Of a stretch of DNA of 64,000 bases, positions 1-9,470 are shown piece after piece. The DNA is from Molanna angustata (Eukaryota; Arthropoda; Insecta; Trichoptera; Molannidae). The translations under genes were made by a program, and so were the position numbers. Where the stretch lies: positions 19,663,822 to 19,727,821 of the forward strand of contig OY754980.1 of NCBI GenBank assembly GCA_963576475.1, given 5' to 3'. The notes under the pieces were generated by a model. It worked only from the letters and a program-made list of their open reading frames with translations. It was not told where the DNA came from and made no database searches. Numbering within the stretch: position 1 is the first letter of the stretch; every line of letters starts with the position of its first letter.

Positions 1-75
1 TTAAATATAAATTTAACGCATAGGTACCGCATAACAAGTAAAAAGCTGTCTCCACCGGGAATCGAATTCAATATT
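1..75 (-). repeat. SINE fragment, internally deleted
   Basis: Resembles the minus-strand SINE that follows, but internal sequence is missing. It keeps the piece that reads CACCGGGAATCGAATTC, which is the complement of a degenerate pol III B box. The copy runs off the left edge of the window. Confidence 0.5.
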
Positions 76-93
76 AATATATAAACCTACCTA

Positions 94-250
94 TGTCAAA
101 TATTAATTTAACACGCACCCAATAACAAGTTGCCACATTCTGAATACTTACAACATTAATCGTCTCACAGATCCAGACTGAAAACACAATTAAAAACTGT
201 GTGTTCACCGGGAATCTAAACCGGGACCTTTAGATCAGCATGCAGTAACA
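94..250 (-). repeat. tRNA-derived SINE, 3' part
   Basis: The reverse complement matches the body of the complete SINE at 20422-20652 almost base for base, including the stretches CTTGTTATTGGGTGCGTGTT and GTGTTTTCAGTCTGGATCTG. The tRNA head is damaged: the B-box region reads GGGAATCTAAACC instead of the complement of GGTTCGATTCC, and the A-box half is lost. It is a dead copy. Confidence 0.75.
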
Positions 251-440
251 AAGATCTGATAACAAAGAAATAAAAAAGAATCTAAAAAAAGAGTCTCTTG
301 CAAATACAATAAAATCCATTCAAATAAGATAATTATAATAACTAATTATCACGAATAAAAGTGTCATTATTGATGGAAAAAGTTTTTTTACTAGCCAATG
401 ACCAATAATATCCAAATTTACTGGTGAATTTAGTGTAGGT
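251..440. repeat. dispersed repeat related to 62640-62780
   Basis: The order ATCACGAATAAAAGT, GTCATT, AAAAAGTTT and GCCAATGACCAATAAT here matches ATCACAAATAAAAGT, TTCATT, AAAAAGTTT and GCCAATGACAAATAAT at 62655-62735. No coding potential is seen. The family is unidentified. Confidence 0.5.
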
Positions 441-774
441 AGTCATATTTCAAGGGTGTACCCACTGCCTACACATGCGCCAAAGCATAGCAGTTCTCTA
501 TAGTCTTGTCTATTCTGTAACAAATTATGTCAAGATGGTCACAGGCGAAGGATCAAATATCAAACGGTCGAGCGCTATCAGCATCTGTTCACAATATTAT
601 CACTATCTATTATCTTTATACTTTTATCACCTATCATATTTTTTCCACACCACGTGGTACCTACCTATCTATAAGGTTATTTTTATTTATTTATTTAACA
701 TCTTGCTTTTAACAATATTAGGTACTTACAAATAAATTAACAAAATACATAATGATATAGGTACTATGGAAAAA

Positions 775-1139
775 TTGCTGCATTACCTGATTACCTCAAC
801 AAAAAGATTTAAACCTTGTGCTTGATGAGGGAATCATTTGAGATAAAATAATAGGTACACTTAATACCTATATAGTTATATAACGGTGAAAAAAAAATCA
901 AAAAAACAAATATACATAAAAAACAATAGAAAATGGGTAATTCGAAACAATTTTGGTCATTTCAATACATACATCATTACATACACCAGTTTAAATTCTT
1001 TATTTCCATATAAATGTAATTGTTTTGCATTAATTTGTCTAGTATTACATTTATGAATTTTAAAATCGCTTCGGAATCGCAGTGACATCATCGCAGTGTG
1101 CAATACATTATTATCTTTAAAATTTTGTAAAATTGACAA
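775..1139 (-). pseudogene. non-LTR retrotransposon RT C-terminal remnant and 3' UTR
   Basis: On the minus strand a short reading frame (1139 to 957) shows the run NTRQ followed by a leucine/tyrosine-rich stretch and GNKEFKL. This resembles the extreme C terminus of Jockey/CR1-type reverse transcriptases, where an 'RxN ... GIKLFNSLP' motif is usual. The homologous copy at 38010-38560 has NTRQ, YLGIKCFN and a following KLKLHL. The 3' UTR downstream carries the two-helix stem-loop at 794-830. Catalytic RT motifs are absent, so only the last part of the protein is preserved. Confidence 0.55.
794..830 (-). other. ACA/TAGT-type two-helix stem-loop
   Basis: Minus-strand sense: outer arms CCTCATCAA and TTGTTGAGG (one mismatch), 5' joint GCACA, inner hairpin AAGGTTT/AAATCTT (one G:T pair). 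Same architecture as the loops at 11464, 25572, 38034, 43161, 47783, 48901 and 62513. Position: 3' UTR of an RT remnant. Confidence 0.6.
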
Positions 1140-1154
1140 CTTGCACTAAGGGAC

Positions 1155-1200
1155 TTTTATATCCATAAGGCAATCTCTTCCAACCAACCCAAGAAAGATG
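1155..1200 (-). repeat. GGCAATAAG-type 3'-end repeat, fragment
   Basis: Short match (AAGGCAATCTCTTCCAACCA) to a dispersed 3'-end sequence whose better copies at 3797-3845, 9374-9420 and 40141-40185 read GGCAATAAGYCCGCC on the sense strand. Confidence 0.45.
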
Positions 1201-1885
1201 AAGGCTCACAAGTAAATAAAAAATAATTAGCAACACCCTTTTCAACTTTTTCTTCACATGTCATATAAAATTTGCTATCGATTTTTCACTAGCATATCTA
1301 CCTACATTCAGTTTCAAATTCAATTTTCCTGAATTTTAATTTAGTTTACAGTTAAATCATGTTTAGAAATTTATATTATTATGATTTTAACTGTTTTACA
1401 TCAAAAACATGTAAAAAACAGTAATATTTAATTTTTGCATCCAACCGAATAAAATCCAATTCTTTTAACGCTCAGCCGGAAACGCATAGCTTTGTTTATT
1501 TTATATGTAGTTATGTAGGTATCTAATACAAAATTGTAAAATATCAAAATATCAAATGGATCTATATAGCTATATAGAAACAGTTTTAACATGAAAATAT
1601 CAGAACTATAAGCTCGTCGGGACGGTTGTGAAATTTCAGTACATACAGACAAACAAGTGAAGTTAAAGAAAAGGGTGTAAATAGAAAATTCGGTACAATA
1701 GCATTAGGTTGGTACTATACTAAGAAATAATACATTACCTACCTATGAAAAAACACACTGACTGATGACAGACGTTACAATGACGAAAGGGGGATAATTT
1801 AAGGACGAGAACACAAATCTATACCAGAATTCCGAATACAATGAATCCAAATTCTTGATTTTTCAAAAGGAATTATAGATTTTTA
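1201..1885. other. AT-rich spacer
   Basis: No protein similarity, structured element or recognisable repeat seen. Open frames here are short and compositionally unremarkable. Confidence 0.5.
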
Positions 1886-1888
1886 ATT

Positions 1889-2017
1889 ATCTCAATAGAG
1901 ACGAAGTTGGAATATTTATTGTAGGAGAACCGGGAAATCAAGGCACCTACAGGGCTTACGACCTGTCATCGGCTGGTTTACGTGATCACTTTATGCGCTT
2001 GCGCAACGTTCACCAAA
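1889..2017. repeat. dispersed repeat, copy 1 of 2
   Basis: About 130 bp shared with 13592-13716, including GGCACCTACAGGGCTTACGA and CATCGGCTGGTTTACGTGAT. Less AT-rich than its surroundings. No open frame is conserved between the copies, so it is probably a non-coding transposon piece of unknown family. Confidence 0.75.
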
Positions 2018-2243
2018 ATTAAATTATAATTAAAAATCTGTTAAAAAATATCTTTGACTCCCGACAGGGAAAAAAATCCAATGTTTGCGCATATGCAATA
2101 ATAAAAATATTCGAGGAATTATAGTTTAAAAATCAATAGGTATATCTATACCTACATATTTTTTTATTTTTCTCTCAGTGTACAAATAAATAACAGTGTA
2201 ATTATTTATTTATATACAACATCCTTAAATTGATAGATACATA

Positions 2244-2340
2244 TCACAAGAATAGTATCTGCAATGCCCCACTATAGGGAATAAACTTGTTAACCGAGGC
2301 TAATACATACATCTCGAAACAGTGACACTGTAAAAATAAA
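2244..2340. repeat. repeat fragment related to 52617-52690 and 53095-53182
   Basis: Shares TATCTGCAATGCCCCACTA and AACAGTGACACTGTAA with the two RT-derived repeats near 52.6 and 53.1 kb, so it is the tail of the same element. Confidence 0.65.
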
Positions 2341-2554
2341 TAAACAATACAAAGTACACGAAATTATCATTAGATATCAAAAAATAAACAATTAAATAAA
2401 TAACAAAGGTTAAAACAAGAATTTAAAAAAAGGAGATAGGTACCTACAATAATTAGACGTTTTACATCAATTAAAGAAAAAATAAAATAGGTATATACTA
2501 TGTACCTACTTACCTAGGTATAAAGGCAGCAGCATCAAGGAGGACGCAAACAGG

Positions 2555-2835
2555 GGGGCAAGTTAGGTCGAACAGTGAAATTAAAACTCTCATGATTACC
2601 CATATATGGAAATAATTATCTTCTGGAGTTCTATAATATCCTGACATATTATTGAACTCCATATGATAATTATTTCCATGATATGGGTACCTAATCAAAA
2701 CCGTTTTGGTTACCCATATCATGGATATGATTATCATATGGTGTTCTATGATCTGAACTTCATATGACAATTATATCCATGATACCTATGGGTAATCATT
2801 AGGGTTTTGATTTCACGGTTTGAACGGACTTGCCT
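2555..2835. mobile_element. fold-back MITE, doubled hairpin
   Basis: Starts GGGGCAAGTTAGG and ends GGACTTGCC, the degenerate termini of the hairpin element at 15176-15358. Unlike that copy it holds two successive hairpins built from the GATTACCCATAT ... TATGGGTAATC arms. Each 3' arm has a TA to TACCTA insertion, at 2688-2693 and 2783-2788. No protein is encoded. Confidence 0.75.
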
Positions 2836-3714
2836 CGTTGGAAAAGAAGCTTATTCCAATTACAATATCACTAGATATATATTTTGTATTGCCCATAGGT
2901 ATATTATGACAAATGTCTCATCTCCATATTAAATATCGAGATTATTTGTCAATGTATATATTATAATACTTCCAGATATATTCTTACATAATACGTCACG
3001 TTTATTTGTATATCTCTGTGTTATTCATGTGGAAAATGGTAATTATACACAAACATAGGACATTATCGGTGTAAAATTAATATTCTGAGACGATAATATT
3101 CAGTGTGGATGTCAGCATTCAGCATCAAAGGAAGAAACTATTCAGTATACGGCGTAGATTCACTGTGAAGTTCAAAGAAACTTTAATTTACATTTTAACA
3201 CGTAATAATATGACCCAAATGCTCTGCTCAGTCAATTTCCGTAATGAAAGTGATCATCTATGAAAGGTTTTTATTTGAAAATGGTCCATCTTCTCTACCG
3301 CCACAAAGGGTTTCTAGCAGATCTATAGGACCTGCCGCCATATTTATCAGTACATTTCTACTTCAAAGTACTTTAACGTTACTTTTGTGTTAACTGCACA
3401 CGTAAAACACTTTATTTTAAAACATTAAAGGTACACAAGTCAACGTACATATTTGCTTTCATTTTCATCCTTTGCAAAGTATTTCCTCGTACGCCTTAGT
3501 TGAATCAGCCATACTTCGTTGAAGTTTCTACTTATGAACCAACGAACTTTATTTATTGACTACGTTTGATAGACTATTAAAGAATTTAACTATAGTTTTT
3601 TTTTCAAAATTGCTAAGCTTACCTTTGGTCTAGAAAAAATACAACAATTCTTTTTTTTCTGAATTTATTGAAATGAGTTAATATAACATACATAAATACG
3701 TTCGTTTCAATTTC
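2836..3714. other. AT-rich spacer
   Basis: No coding similarity, tandem array or TIR recognised. Confidence 0.5.
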
Positions 3715-3974
3715 GTTAGAATATACGTCACAATTTTTTATTTTTTTATTTATTTATCTTTTTGTGCATAATATAAACAAATGTATACTAATATATACAT
3801 ACTGGCGGACTTATTGCCATTAGGCAATTTCTCCCAACCAACCAGATTACAAAGTATGACATACAAAAGGATGAAAGCGAAAATCTTTTCTTCTGCTATC
3901 TTTGTTTATTTTTGTAATGTTATTAACTTACTGTCATATTACACATTGTTTTGTATATTTAACATTAACTCTGG
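3715..3974 (-). repeat. 3'-end repeat (GGCAATAAGTCCGCC type) left of the I-like element
   Basis: Minus-strand sense contains TTGGTTGGGAGAAATTGCC and GGCAATAAGTCCGCC, then an A/T-rich tail with AAATA repeats near 3750. An inverted relative lies at 9374-9470. The I-like element is inserted between them, at the sequence CATTAACTCTGG. Confidence 0.65.
3963..3974. repeat. target-site duplication, left copy
   Basis: CATTAACTCTGG, repeated exactly at 9362-9373. The next TT on the right side is also present here but merges with the tail. A 12-14 bp direct repeat on both sides of a poly-A-tailed element is the signature of target-primed reverse transcription. Confidence 0.95.
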
Positions 3975-3993
3975 TTTTTTTTTTTTTTTTTTT

Positions 3994-4153
3994 ATATTTA
4001 TTAGGCAATTCACACAATATTGTATGATTTGTGCCATAATTGTATTCACAGAACACTCAAACTTAAAAATAAACAAGACATACACTATGAACAGTATCAA
4101 ATAAAAGAAAGTCACTTAACACTAAAAATAAACATAAAATATCAAAAAGTACA
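3994..4153 (-). other. 3' UTR and polyadenylation signal of the I-like element
   Basis: About 160 bp between the ORF2 stop and the A tail. AATAAA lies only a few bases before the tail, closer than usual for a host mRNA but common for retrotransposons. I do not see the two-helix stem-loop found in the other 3' UTRs here. Confidence 0.75.
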
Positions 4154-7100
4154 TTACAGAAGGATATTATTTTTAACAATAAATTTTATTAGCTTACGAT
4201 ACACATTATTTTTTTTGAGAGCTAGGAGGTGAGCAACATTAAAAGGTCTAGAGATTTCACTAAATTCGTTGTAAAGATTACCAGAAGACTGGATTGGGCA
4301 CGAAAAGAACAGATGATCCAACGTTTCTATGTCGGTATTGCATTCACATACATCACTATCGACTATTTTAATTTTATTTAAATGACTTGCAATTAGACAG
4401 TGACCAATTCTCATGCGACAAATTATTGAAATTTCTTTTTTTGAAAATTTAACATCGTTGTACCAAGGTCTTCTTGGAATGATATTGTTTTGAATAGATT
4501 TGTAAAATGATCCTTTGGTTTCAGACAGCCAATCAGAGTTCCATTGATTCCATATTGAGTTTTTTAAAGAGCGAATCAGATCAGAATTAGGTAAAGAAAA
4601 TGATTTTGCTACAACGCCTGAAGAAACTGCAGACTTAGCATCAGTATCGGCAATTTCGTTACCAATAATACCTACATGAGCAGGGATCCAAGCAATCGAA
4701 ATATTTTTGTCATTTTTCAAGGATGATAATAAAGACTTAATTGAGCATATTAAATCGTTATCTGGGACTTTGGAGACATTATTTTTAATGAGTTTAATAG
4801 CACTGAGTGAATCTGTTAGTATTAAAATATCAGGAGAATATAAGTTTTGGGAGATAACAAGGGCTTCTTTTATAGCAAAGCATTCTGCGGTAAAGACGGA
4901 CGTTTCTGGTGGCAATTTAAATTTATAAGATTTATTGAGTGAAGGAATAGAAATGGCAGCTCCAGAATATCCATTTGATTCGAGTTTGGAACCGTCTGTG
5001 TATAAGCAAATAGCTGATGGCCAATGTGAGGAAATTATGTTTTTAAACATTTTATTAATATTATTTGAATCACAATGTGACGATTTGTCTAAACCTATGT
5101 TTTCAAATGAATTAATCGGCACAGTTATTGCCTTATATGATAATTGATAATATGGCAGGATTGGTGAAAAGGTAAACGGAGGAATTTTAGAAGAAAGTGA
5201 AAAATAACTTTTACATAAAAGAGGGGGGGATTTATTTTTCCAAAAGTTATTCGACTGAGTAATTGAATGGAGTGTAGCCAATTTATTAGGGAGAGGGTGG
5301 GTACTCAAACGAAGTCTTTTAGAAATGAATTTATCTGATAACAGTTGTCTTCTGAGGGAAAGTGGCATATCAGAATTTTCAATTTGAAGAGAGTTAATGG
5401 GCGAGGAGGACATAGCACCAATTATTAATCGTAAGCATTTTGACTGTAATTTTTCAAGATTTAATTTGAGATATATTGGTAGAGGATCCCATAAAAAACT
5501 GCCGTAGTCCATGTGACTACGGATGAGAGTATTGTAAAGAAGTTTCATTGTAGATGGATGAGCACCCCACCACACCTTTGTAACTGCACGAAGAACATTT
5601 ATGTTTCGTTCACATTTAGAAATAATAAAATCAATGTGAGGTTTCCATGATAATTTACGATGGAGGATTATACCAAGAAATTTAACAGTCTCAAAAATTG
5701 GAATCGGTATACGGTCAATTTGGATAGATATATTAGGTATTTTATGTTTTTTGGAGAAGACCACAACTTGACTTTTATGCGGAGCAAGTTCAAGACCATT
5801 TATATTAAGCCATACATTAAGACACTTAAGGGCAATGTTAAAATTCTTTACAGCTGTATCAATTTTTTTCATAGAAAGATATAAAACAACATCATCAGCA
5901 TACATTAGAATAGAACAGAGGCCTTCAACACATATGTGTATGTCATGGCAATATATGTTAAAGAGGATGGGACTTAAAACTGACCCTTGAGGTAAACCTT
6001 TCCAAATAGTACGGATTTTGTCTTCGTTGGAGTTCAGAATTTTTATTATTCTTTCTGAAAAAATATTGTGTATGAGTTGGGATATTTTTCTAGGAATTCC
6101 AATTTTAAACAATTTTTCTTGGAGTAAAAAAAGATTGACATTATCATTTGCACTAGTTATATCCAAAAATGCAGCTAAAGTAAACTGTTGTTTTGTGTAT
6201 GCAATTTGGATGTCAGTAGTCAAAATACTGATATTATCCAAACAGGATTTAGATTTTCGGAAGCCAAACTGAATTGGAGAAAGCAACATTTTACTTTCCA
6301 CAAACCAGTCTATTCTGTTTTTAATCAATTGTTCTAGTAATTTTAGAAAACATGATGACAAAGCAATAGGGCGATAGGAAGACCCTATTGTTGGGTCTTT
6401 ACCAGGCTTAAGAATGGGCAGAATTAAGTGAGTTTTCCAGGATTTAGGTATATAGCCAGATTGAAATATGAAATTATAAATATCTAAAAGGAAAGATTTG
6501 AATTTGAGGGGAGAGTGTTGAATAAAAGAATAAGGGATGTTATCGATTCCAGGGGTATTACTGTGAACTGTTTTAAGAGGAATTAGCAATTCTTCCATAG
6601 TAAAAGGGGCACAAAACCAGGAGGAAGAAGGCTCTATGCTCGCATAATATTTAATTTCGTTTAAATTAGGGGCATAAGGAGGGGCCAGTCTATCTAAGAA
6701 TGACTCAATCCAGGTGTTCGTACAAGCATGTTGAATTTTAGAAGAATAAGCCGATCTAAATCTGCGGATTTTTTCCCAGACATATGAAATGGGAGAATCT
6801 GGTGAGAGGGAATTGCAAAAGTCAATCCACCCTTTTCGTTTTTTCTTACGAAGAAATAACTTTACTTTCGCTTGGATCATCTTAACCGCCAAATAATTAT
6901 CTAGGGACATGTTTTTCCTATATTTATGCATAGCCTCTTTTCTTAATTTTATAATATTGGAGCATTCTTCATCCCACCATGGAGCTTGTGGGGTATGCCT
7001 GGAGAATTTTTTGCATAAGGGAATGGCTGAGTCGGCCGCAATTTCTAAAGTATGTATCAGATTGGACAATGCAATGGGAATCTGAGAGATATCAGAAAGT

Positions 7101-7882
7101 GAGTTAAGAGGAATAATCGAATCTAATTTTGATTCTATTAACTGAGAAAATTTTGACCAATTTGCTTTGTTCAGATCATGTTTTTTACGGGTATACAAAG
7201 GTTCTCGTGGATTTGAAAGAGATGAATTTAAAATAATGGGGTAATGATCGCTAGATAATGAGTCATAAATGATAGTCCATGCAGTGGAAGATGCTAAGTT
7301 AGTAGTACAAATTGAAAGATCAACTGCACTGAGATTTTGATTAGGGTTGCTCAATCTTGTGTGAGACCCATCGTTCATGATACATAAATTATTGTCATCA
7401 ATAAAATTTAATATTGATATTCCATTTGAGTCTGAAATAGAACATCCCCATGAGGTGGAATGGGCATTGAAATCGCCAAGGATATAAAAATCTGATGAGA
7501 GAGATGATATAACTGCATTCCAATAATTTACATCAAAATGAGTTTTAGGTGGAATATAGACGGATAAGAAAGATATATTATTATGAGTAATACCAACAAC
7601 TTGATAAGAAGGGTGGGGATTTAAATTAATCTTATTAAAAGAAAGAGAAGATTTGATAAGAACGGCGGATCCTCCGTAAGAATCGGATCGATCATCGCGG
7701 ATGCAAGAGAATCCAGGGAATTTATAATGAATACCTGGAGTGAACCAAGTCTCCGAGATTGCTGCAATAGAAATATTATATTTCGTTAATAAATATAAAA
7801 TATCTGATTTATTACTCACTGCGCTTCTACAGTTCCACTGTAAAATGTTTAAAGGATTATGGGTTTTGTGATTTCGAACCAT
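4154..7882 (-). CDS. ORF2 polyprotein: endonuclease, reverse transcriptase, RNase H
   Basis: 1242 residues. An apurinic-type endonuclease spans about residues 12-225 (ILQWNCRS, SETW at 43-46, GDFNAH at 136-141, SDHYP at 211-215). The reverse transcriptase covers about 455-730: motif A AFLDITSAND, motif B GLPQGSVLSP, catalytic YADD at 661-664, then KFLGI. RNase H lies at about 958-1090 with YTDGS (Asp 963), AECFA, LTDS and NEIAD, so its four acidic residues are present. A CCHC-type finger (CEC ... H ... C) starts near 1179. It would nick the target, copy the element RNA and remove it, acting in the nucleus with ORF1. The start ATG at 7882 sits in AAAAAATGG, a strong context, overlapping ORF1 by 26 bp in the +1 frame. 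Oddity: motif A normally has Tyr or Phe five residues after the catalytic Asp; here it is Asn 579 (codon 6146-6148). Confidence 0.93.
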   Translation of the reverse strand: MVRNHKTHNPLNILQWNCRSAVSNKSDILYLLTKYNISIAAISETWFTPGIHYKFPGFSCIRDDRSDSYGGSAVLIKSSLSFNKINLNPHPSYQVVGITHNNISFLSVYIPPKTHFDVNYWNAVISSLSSDFYILGDFNAHSTSWGCSISDSNGISILNFIDDNNLCIMNDGSHTRLSNPNQNLSAVDLSICTTNLASSTAWTIIYDSLSSDHYPIILNSSLSNPREPLYTRKKHDLNKANWSKFSQLIESKLDSIIPLNSLSDISQIPIALSNLIHTLEIAADSAIPLCKKFSRHTPQAPWWDEECSNIIKLRKEAMHKYRKNMSLDNYLAVKMIQAKVKLFLRKKKRKGWIDFCNSLSPDSPISYVWEKIRRFRSAYSSKIQHACTNTWIESFLDRLAPPYAPNLNEIKYYASIEPSSSWFCAPFTMEELLIPLKTVHSNTPGIDNIPYSFIQHSPLKFKSFLLDIYNFIFQSGYIPKSWKTHLILPILKPGKDPTIGSSYRPIALSSCFLKLLEQLIKNRIDWFVESKMLLSPIQFGFRKSKSCLDNISILTTDIQIAYTKQQFTLAAFLDITSANDNVNLFLLQEKLFKIGIPRKISQLIHNIFSERIIKILNSNEDKIRTIWKGLPQGSVLSPILFNIYCHDIHICVEGLCSILMYADDVVLYLSMKKIDTAVKNFNIALKCLNVWLNINGLELAPHKSQVVVFSKKHKIPNISIQIDRIPIPIFETVKFLGIILHRKLSWKPHIDFIISKCERNINVLRAVTKVWWGAHPSTMKLLYNTLIRSHMDYGSFLWDPLPIYLKLNLEKLQSKCLRLIIGAMSSSPINSLQIENSDMPLSLRRQLLSDKFISKRLRLSTHPLPNKLATLHSITQSNNFWKNKSPPLLCKSYFSLSSKIPPFTFSPILPYYQLSYKAITVPINSFENIGLDKSSHCDSNNINKMFKNIISSHWPSAICLYTDGSKLESNGYSGAAISIPSLNKSYKFKLPPETSVFTAECFAIKEALVISQNLYSPDILILTDSLSAIKLIKNNVSKVPDNDLICSIKSLLSSLKNDKNISIAWIPAHVGIIGNEIADTDAKSAVSSGVVAKSFSLPNSDLIRSLKNSIWNQWNSDWLSETKGSFYKSIQNNIIPRRPWYNDVKFSKKEISIICRMRIGHCLIASHLNKIKIVDSDVCECNTDIETLDHLFFSCPIQSSGNLYNEFSEISRPFNVAHLLALKKNNVYRKLIKFIVKNNILL

Positions 7883-9212
7883 TTTTTAAAAAAGAATTTA
7901 AAAGCGGGATAAGATTGGCAACGTTGGACGGTAAATTAAAATTTGATTTAGAAATTAAACTAATAAGAATTTGCGTAATTAAATATACAACAGAATGGGT
8001 ATCATCTTGGAAAATATTTTCTTGGACTTCATTAGATGCAGAAGCAGTTGACTGGCTTAAAACAGCGCATCCATTTGTAGGATGGCTAGCTTCACCATTT
8101 GAATACGACATGCACTTGTTTATTTCTTTAATATTAATATGAGGAATTGTCTGTTTTTGAGTTTCCGATGACATTTTAGTGTATATTGTTTTTTTAAAAC
8201 TTTGATTATTGTTCAATTGGTTATTAGTTACTTCAGAATAGCTTTTCACAGAAGTTGGGAAGAGTTGAGATGCTTGCAGATATGATATATTTTTTGTAGC
8301 CATTGAATGTTTAATATTTTTTTGCCGAGTGAATTCCGGGCACATTGGGCTTGTAGCTGAATGAGATCCTGAACAGTTTATACACTTTAAAAAGTCCACC
8401 ACTTGGCAAACTTCTCCAAGGTGACTATCTCCACATTTGAAGCAGCGAATAATAGAACGACACTGAATCTTCGTGTGACCAAAGCGACAACAGCGGTAAC
8501 ATTGTATTGTTGGAAATATATAAGTTTCAACTTTCAGAGAGTTATAAAAAAGGTAAACATACTCTGGGAGATTTTGTCCTTCGAACGTTAAGACAACAGA
8601 TTGCGATGGTTTCCACATTGTTTCTCCTGATGATTTATCTTTAAAATTGAGGCGTCTTGCTTTTAAAATCTTCCCAATATGGTTTGGTACTGCACAATTT
8701 TCTATAATATCGTCAATCGAAAAGTCTGTTGAAATACCACGAATCAAACCCATTTTTGTCACCTTGAATCTAGGTATATAGGCCTTTAAATTATTTATTT
8801 TTAAAAAAATGGCTGTCGTGAATTGATTCGCACTCTTAGCATCTTTGAAAGTAATTGAGATTTTATTTCTCCCTTCTGATTTTACTCCACCCGGAGAAAT
8901 ATTTTTAATGTTATGTTTAATAAGGATATTACCAATTTTCATTGGGTGAATATTCTTGCTAGAGTCAATATCTTGAACGAAAACAATGTAAGGCCCAGGC
9001 GAATTTTCCAGGTATTGGTTTTCAATTTCACTATGAGTATTGTACAATTTTTCCGGAGAACTATTTAAATTTGGAGCTTTAGACGGATGGATAATGTCAG
9101 AATTATTTGTGTTAGGTCTCTTGTTGTTTTGTTTAGGTGGCGTTGATATGTCAGATTTTTTAACACTTGGACTTGGTCCCGGATCAGGTGGAATATCCAA
9201 ATCCATATTCAT
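7857..9212 (-). CDS. ORF1 RNA-binding protein with three CCHC zinc knuckles
   Basis: 451 residues. Residues 1-70 are rich in Pro, Ser and Asn and probably disordered. About 75-230 looks like the RRM-like region of I-type ORF1 proteins (YIVFVQDIDS, then KISITFKDAKSANQF). Three zinc knuckles follow: CX2CX4HX4C at 238-251, CX2CX3HX4C at 257-269 and a variant CX2CX3HX6C at 287-301. The C terminus is low in recognisable features. ORF1 proteins of this group coat the element RNA and deliver it to the chromosome. The start at 9212 is the first long-frame ATG after the 5' UTR. The last codons overlap the ORF2 start inside a T-then-A homopolymer. Confidence 0.9.
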   Translation of the reverse strand: MNMDLDIPPDPGPSPSVKKSDISTPPKQNNKRPNTNNSDIIHPSKAPNLNSSPEKLYNTHSEIENQYLENSPGPYIVFVQDIDSSKNIHPMKIGNILIKHNIKNISPGGVKSEGRNKISITFKDAKSANQFTTAIFLKINNLKAYIPRFKVTKMGLIRGISTDFSIDDIIENCAVPNHIGKILKARRLNFKDKSSGETMWKPSQSVVLTFEGQNLPEYVYLFYNSLKVETYIFPTIQCYRCCRFGHTKIQCRSIIRCFKCGDSHLGEVCQVVDFLKCINCSGSHSATSPMCPEFTRQKNIKHSMATKNISYLQASQLFPTSVKSYSEVTNNQLNNNQSFKKTIYTKMSSETQKQTIPHINIKEINKCMSYSNGEASHPTNGCAVLSQSTASASNEVQENIFQDDTHSVVYLITQILISLISKSNFNLPSNVANLIPLLNSFLKNGSKSQNP

Positions 9213-9361
9213 GGATAATGAACGGATACAAAATAAAACTCACAATAATGAAATTAGTGCACAATAAATATAAAATACACTTATATTTTAGTAAAAAACA
9301 ATATTTTTTTCAGAGCGAATATAAACACAATGTTGTTGACAACTCGGTTGCTATGCGACCT
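9213..9361 (-). promoter_or_regulatory. 5' UTR, likely internal promoter of the I-like element
   Basis: Short leader beginning AGGTCGCATAGCAACC. Non-LTR elements of this kind carry an internal pol II promoter at their extreme 5' end; no TATA-like box is expected. That it is the true 5' end is shown by the adjoining target duplication; promoter activity is inferred. Confidence 0.55.
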
Positions 9362-9373
9362 CATTAACTCTGG
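9362..9373. repeat. target-site duplication, right copy
   Basis: CATTAACTCTGG, identical to 3963-3974. Confidence 0.95.
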
Positions 9374-9470
9374 TTGGTTGGAAGAAATTCCCATTAGGAA
9401 ATAAGCCCGCCTATGTACTAAGTAGGTATATAATAAGTAAATAAAGATTCAAAGTTCATTTTTTTACCAC
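9374..9470 (+). repeat. 3'-end repeat (GGCAATAAG type), inverted relative of 3715-3974
   Basis: Reads GGTTGGTTGGAAGAAATTCC, ATAAGCCCGCC and AAATAAAG on the plus strand. Before the I-like insertion it faced its partner at a distance of about 150 bp, so the pair was either a small fold-back element or two 3' ends head to head. Confidence 0.6.

Larger units (their letters stand above)
3975..9361 (-). mobile_element. full-length I-superfamily non-LTR retrotransposon
   Basis: The 5387-bp element reads right to left: 5' end at 9361, about 149 bp of 5' UTR, ORF1 (9212-7857), ORF2 (7882-4154), a 3' UTR of about 160 bp with AATAAA (complement at 3997-4002), and an A tail seen as 19 T at 3975-3993. 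It is flanked by a perfect 12-bp duplication. ORF1 with three zinc knuckles and ORF2 with endonuclease, RT, RNase H and a C-terminal zinc finger place it in the I superfamily (I or Nimb-like) and not in Jockey, which lacks RNase H. Both ORFs are uninterrupted, so it is young. The tail is poly-A and not the TAA repeats of Drosophila I. One non-conservative change in RT motif A may impair it. Confidence 0.93.

Noticed and set aside
7857..7882. A programmed -1 frameshift between ORF1 and ORF2 at T-TTA-AAA
   Set aside because: ORF2 is in the +1 frame relative to ORF1, so a -1 shift would not enter it; it has its own well-placed ATG.
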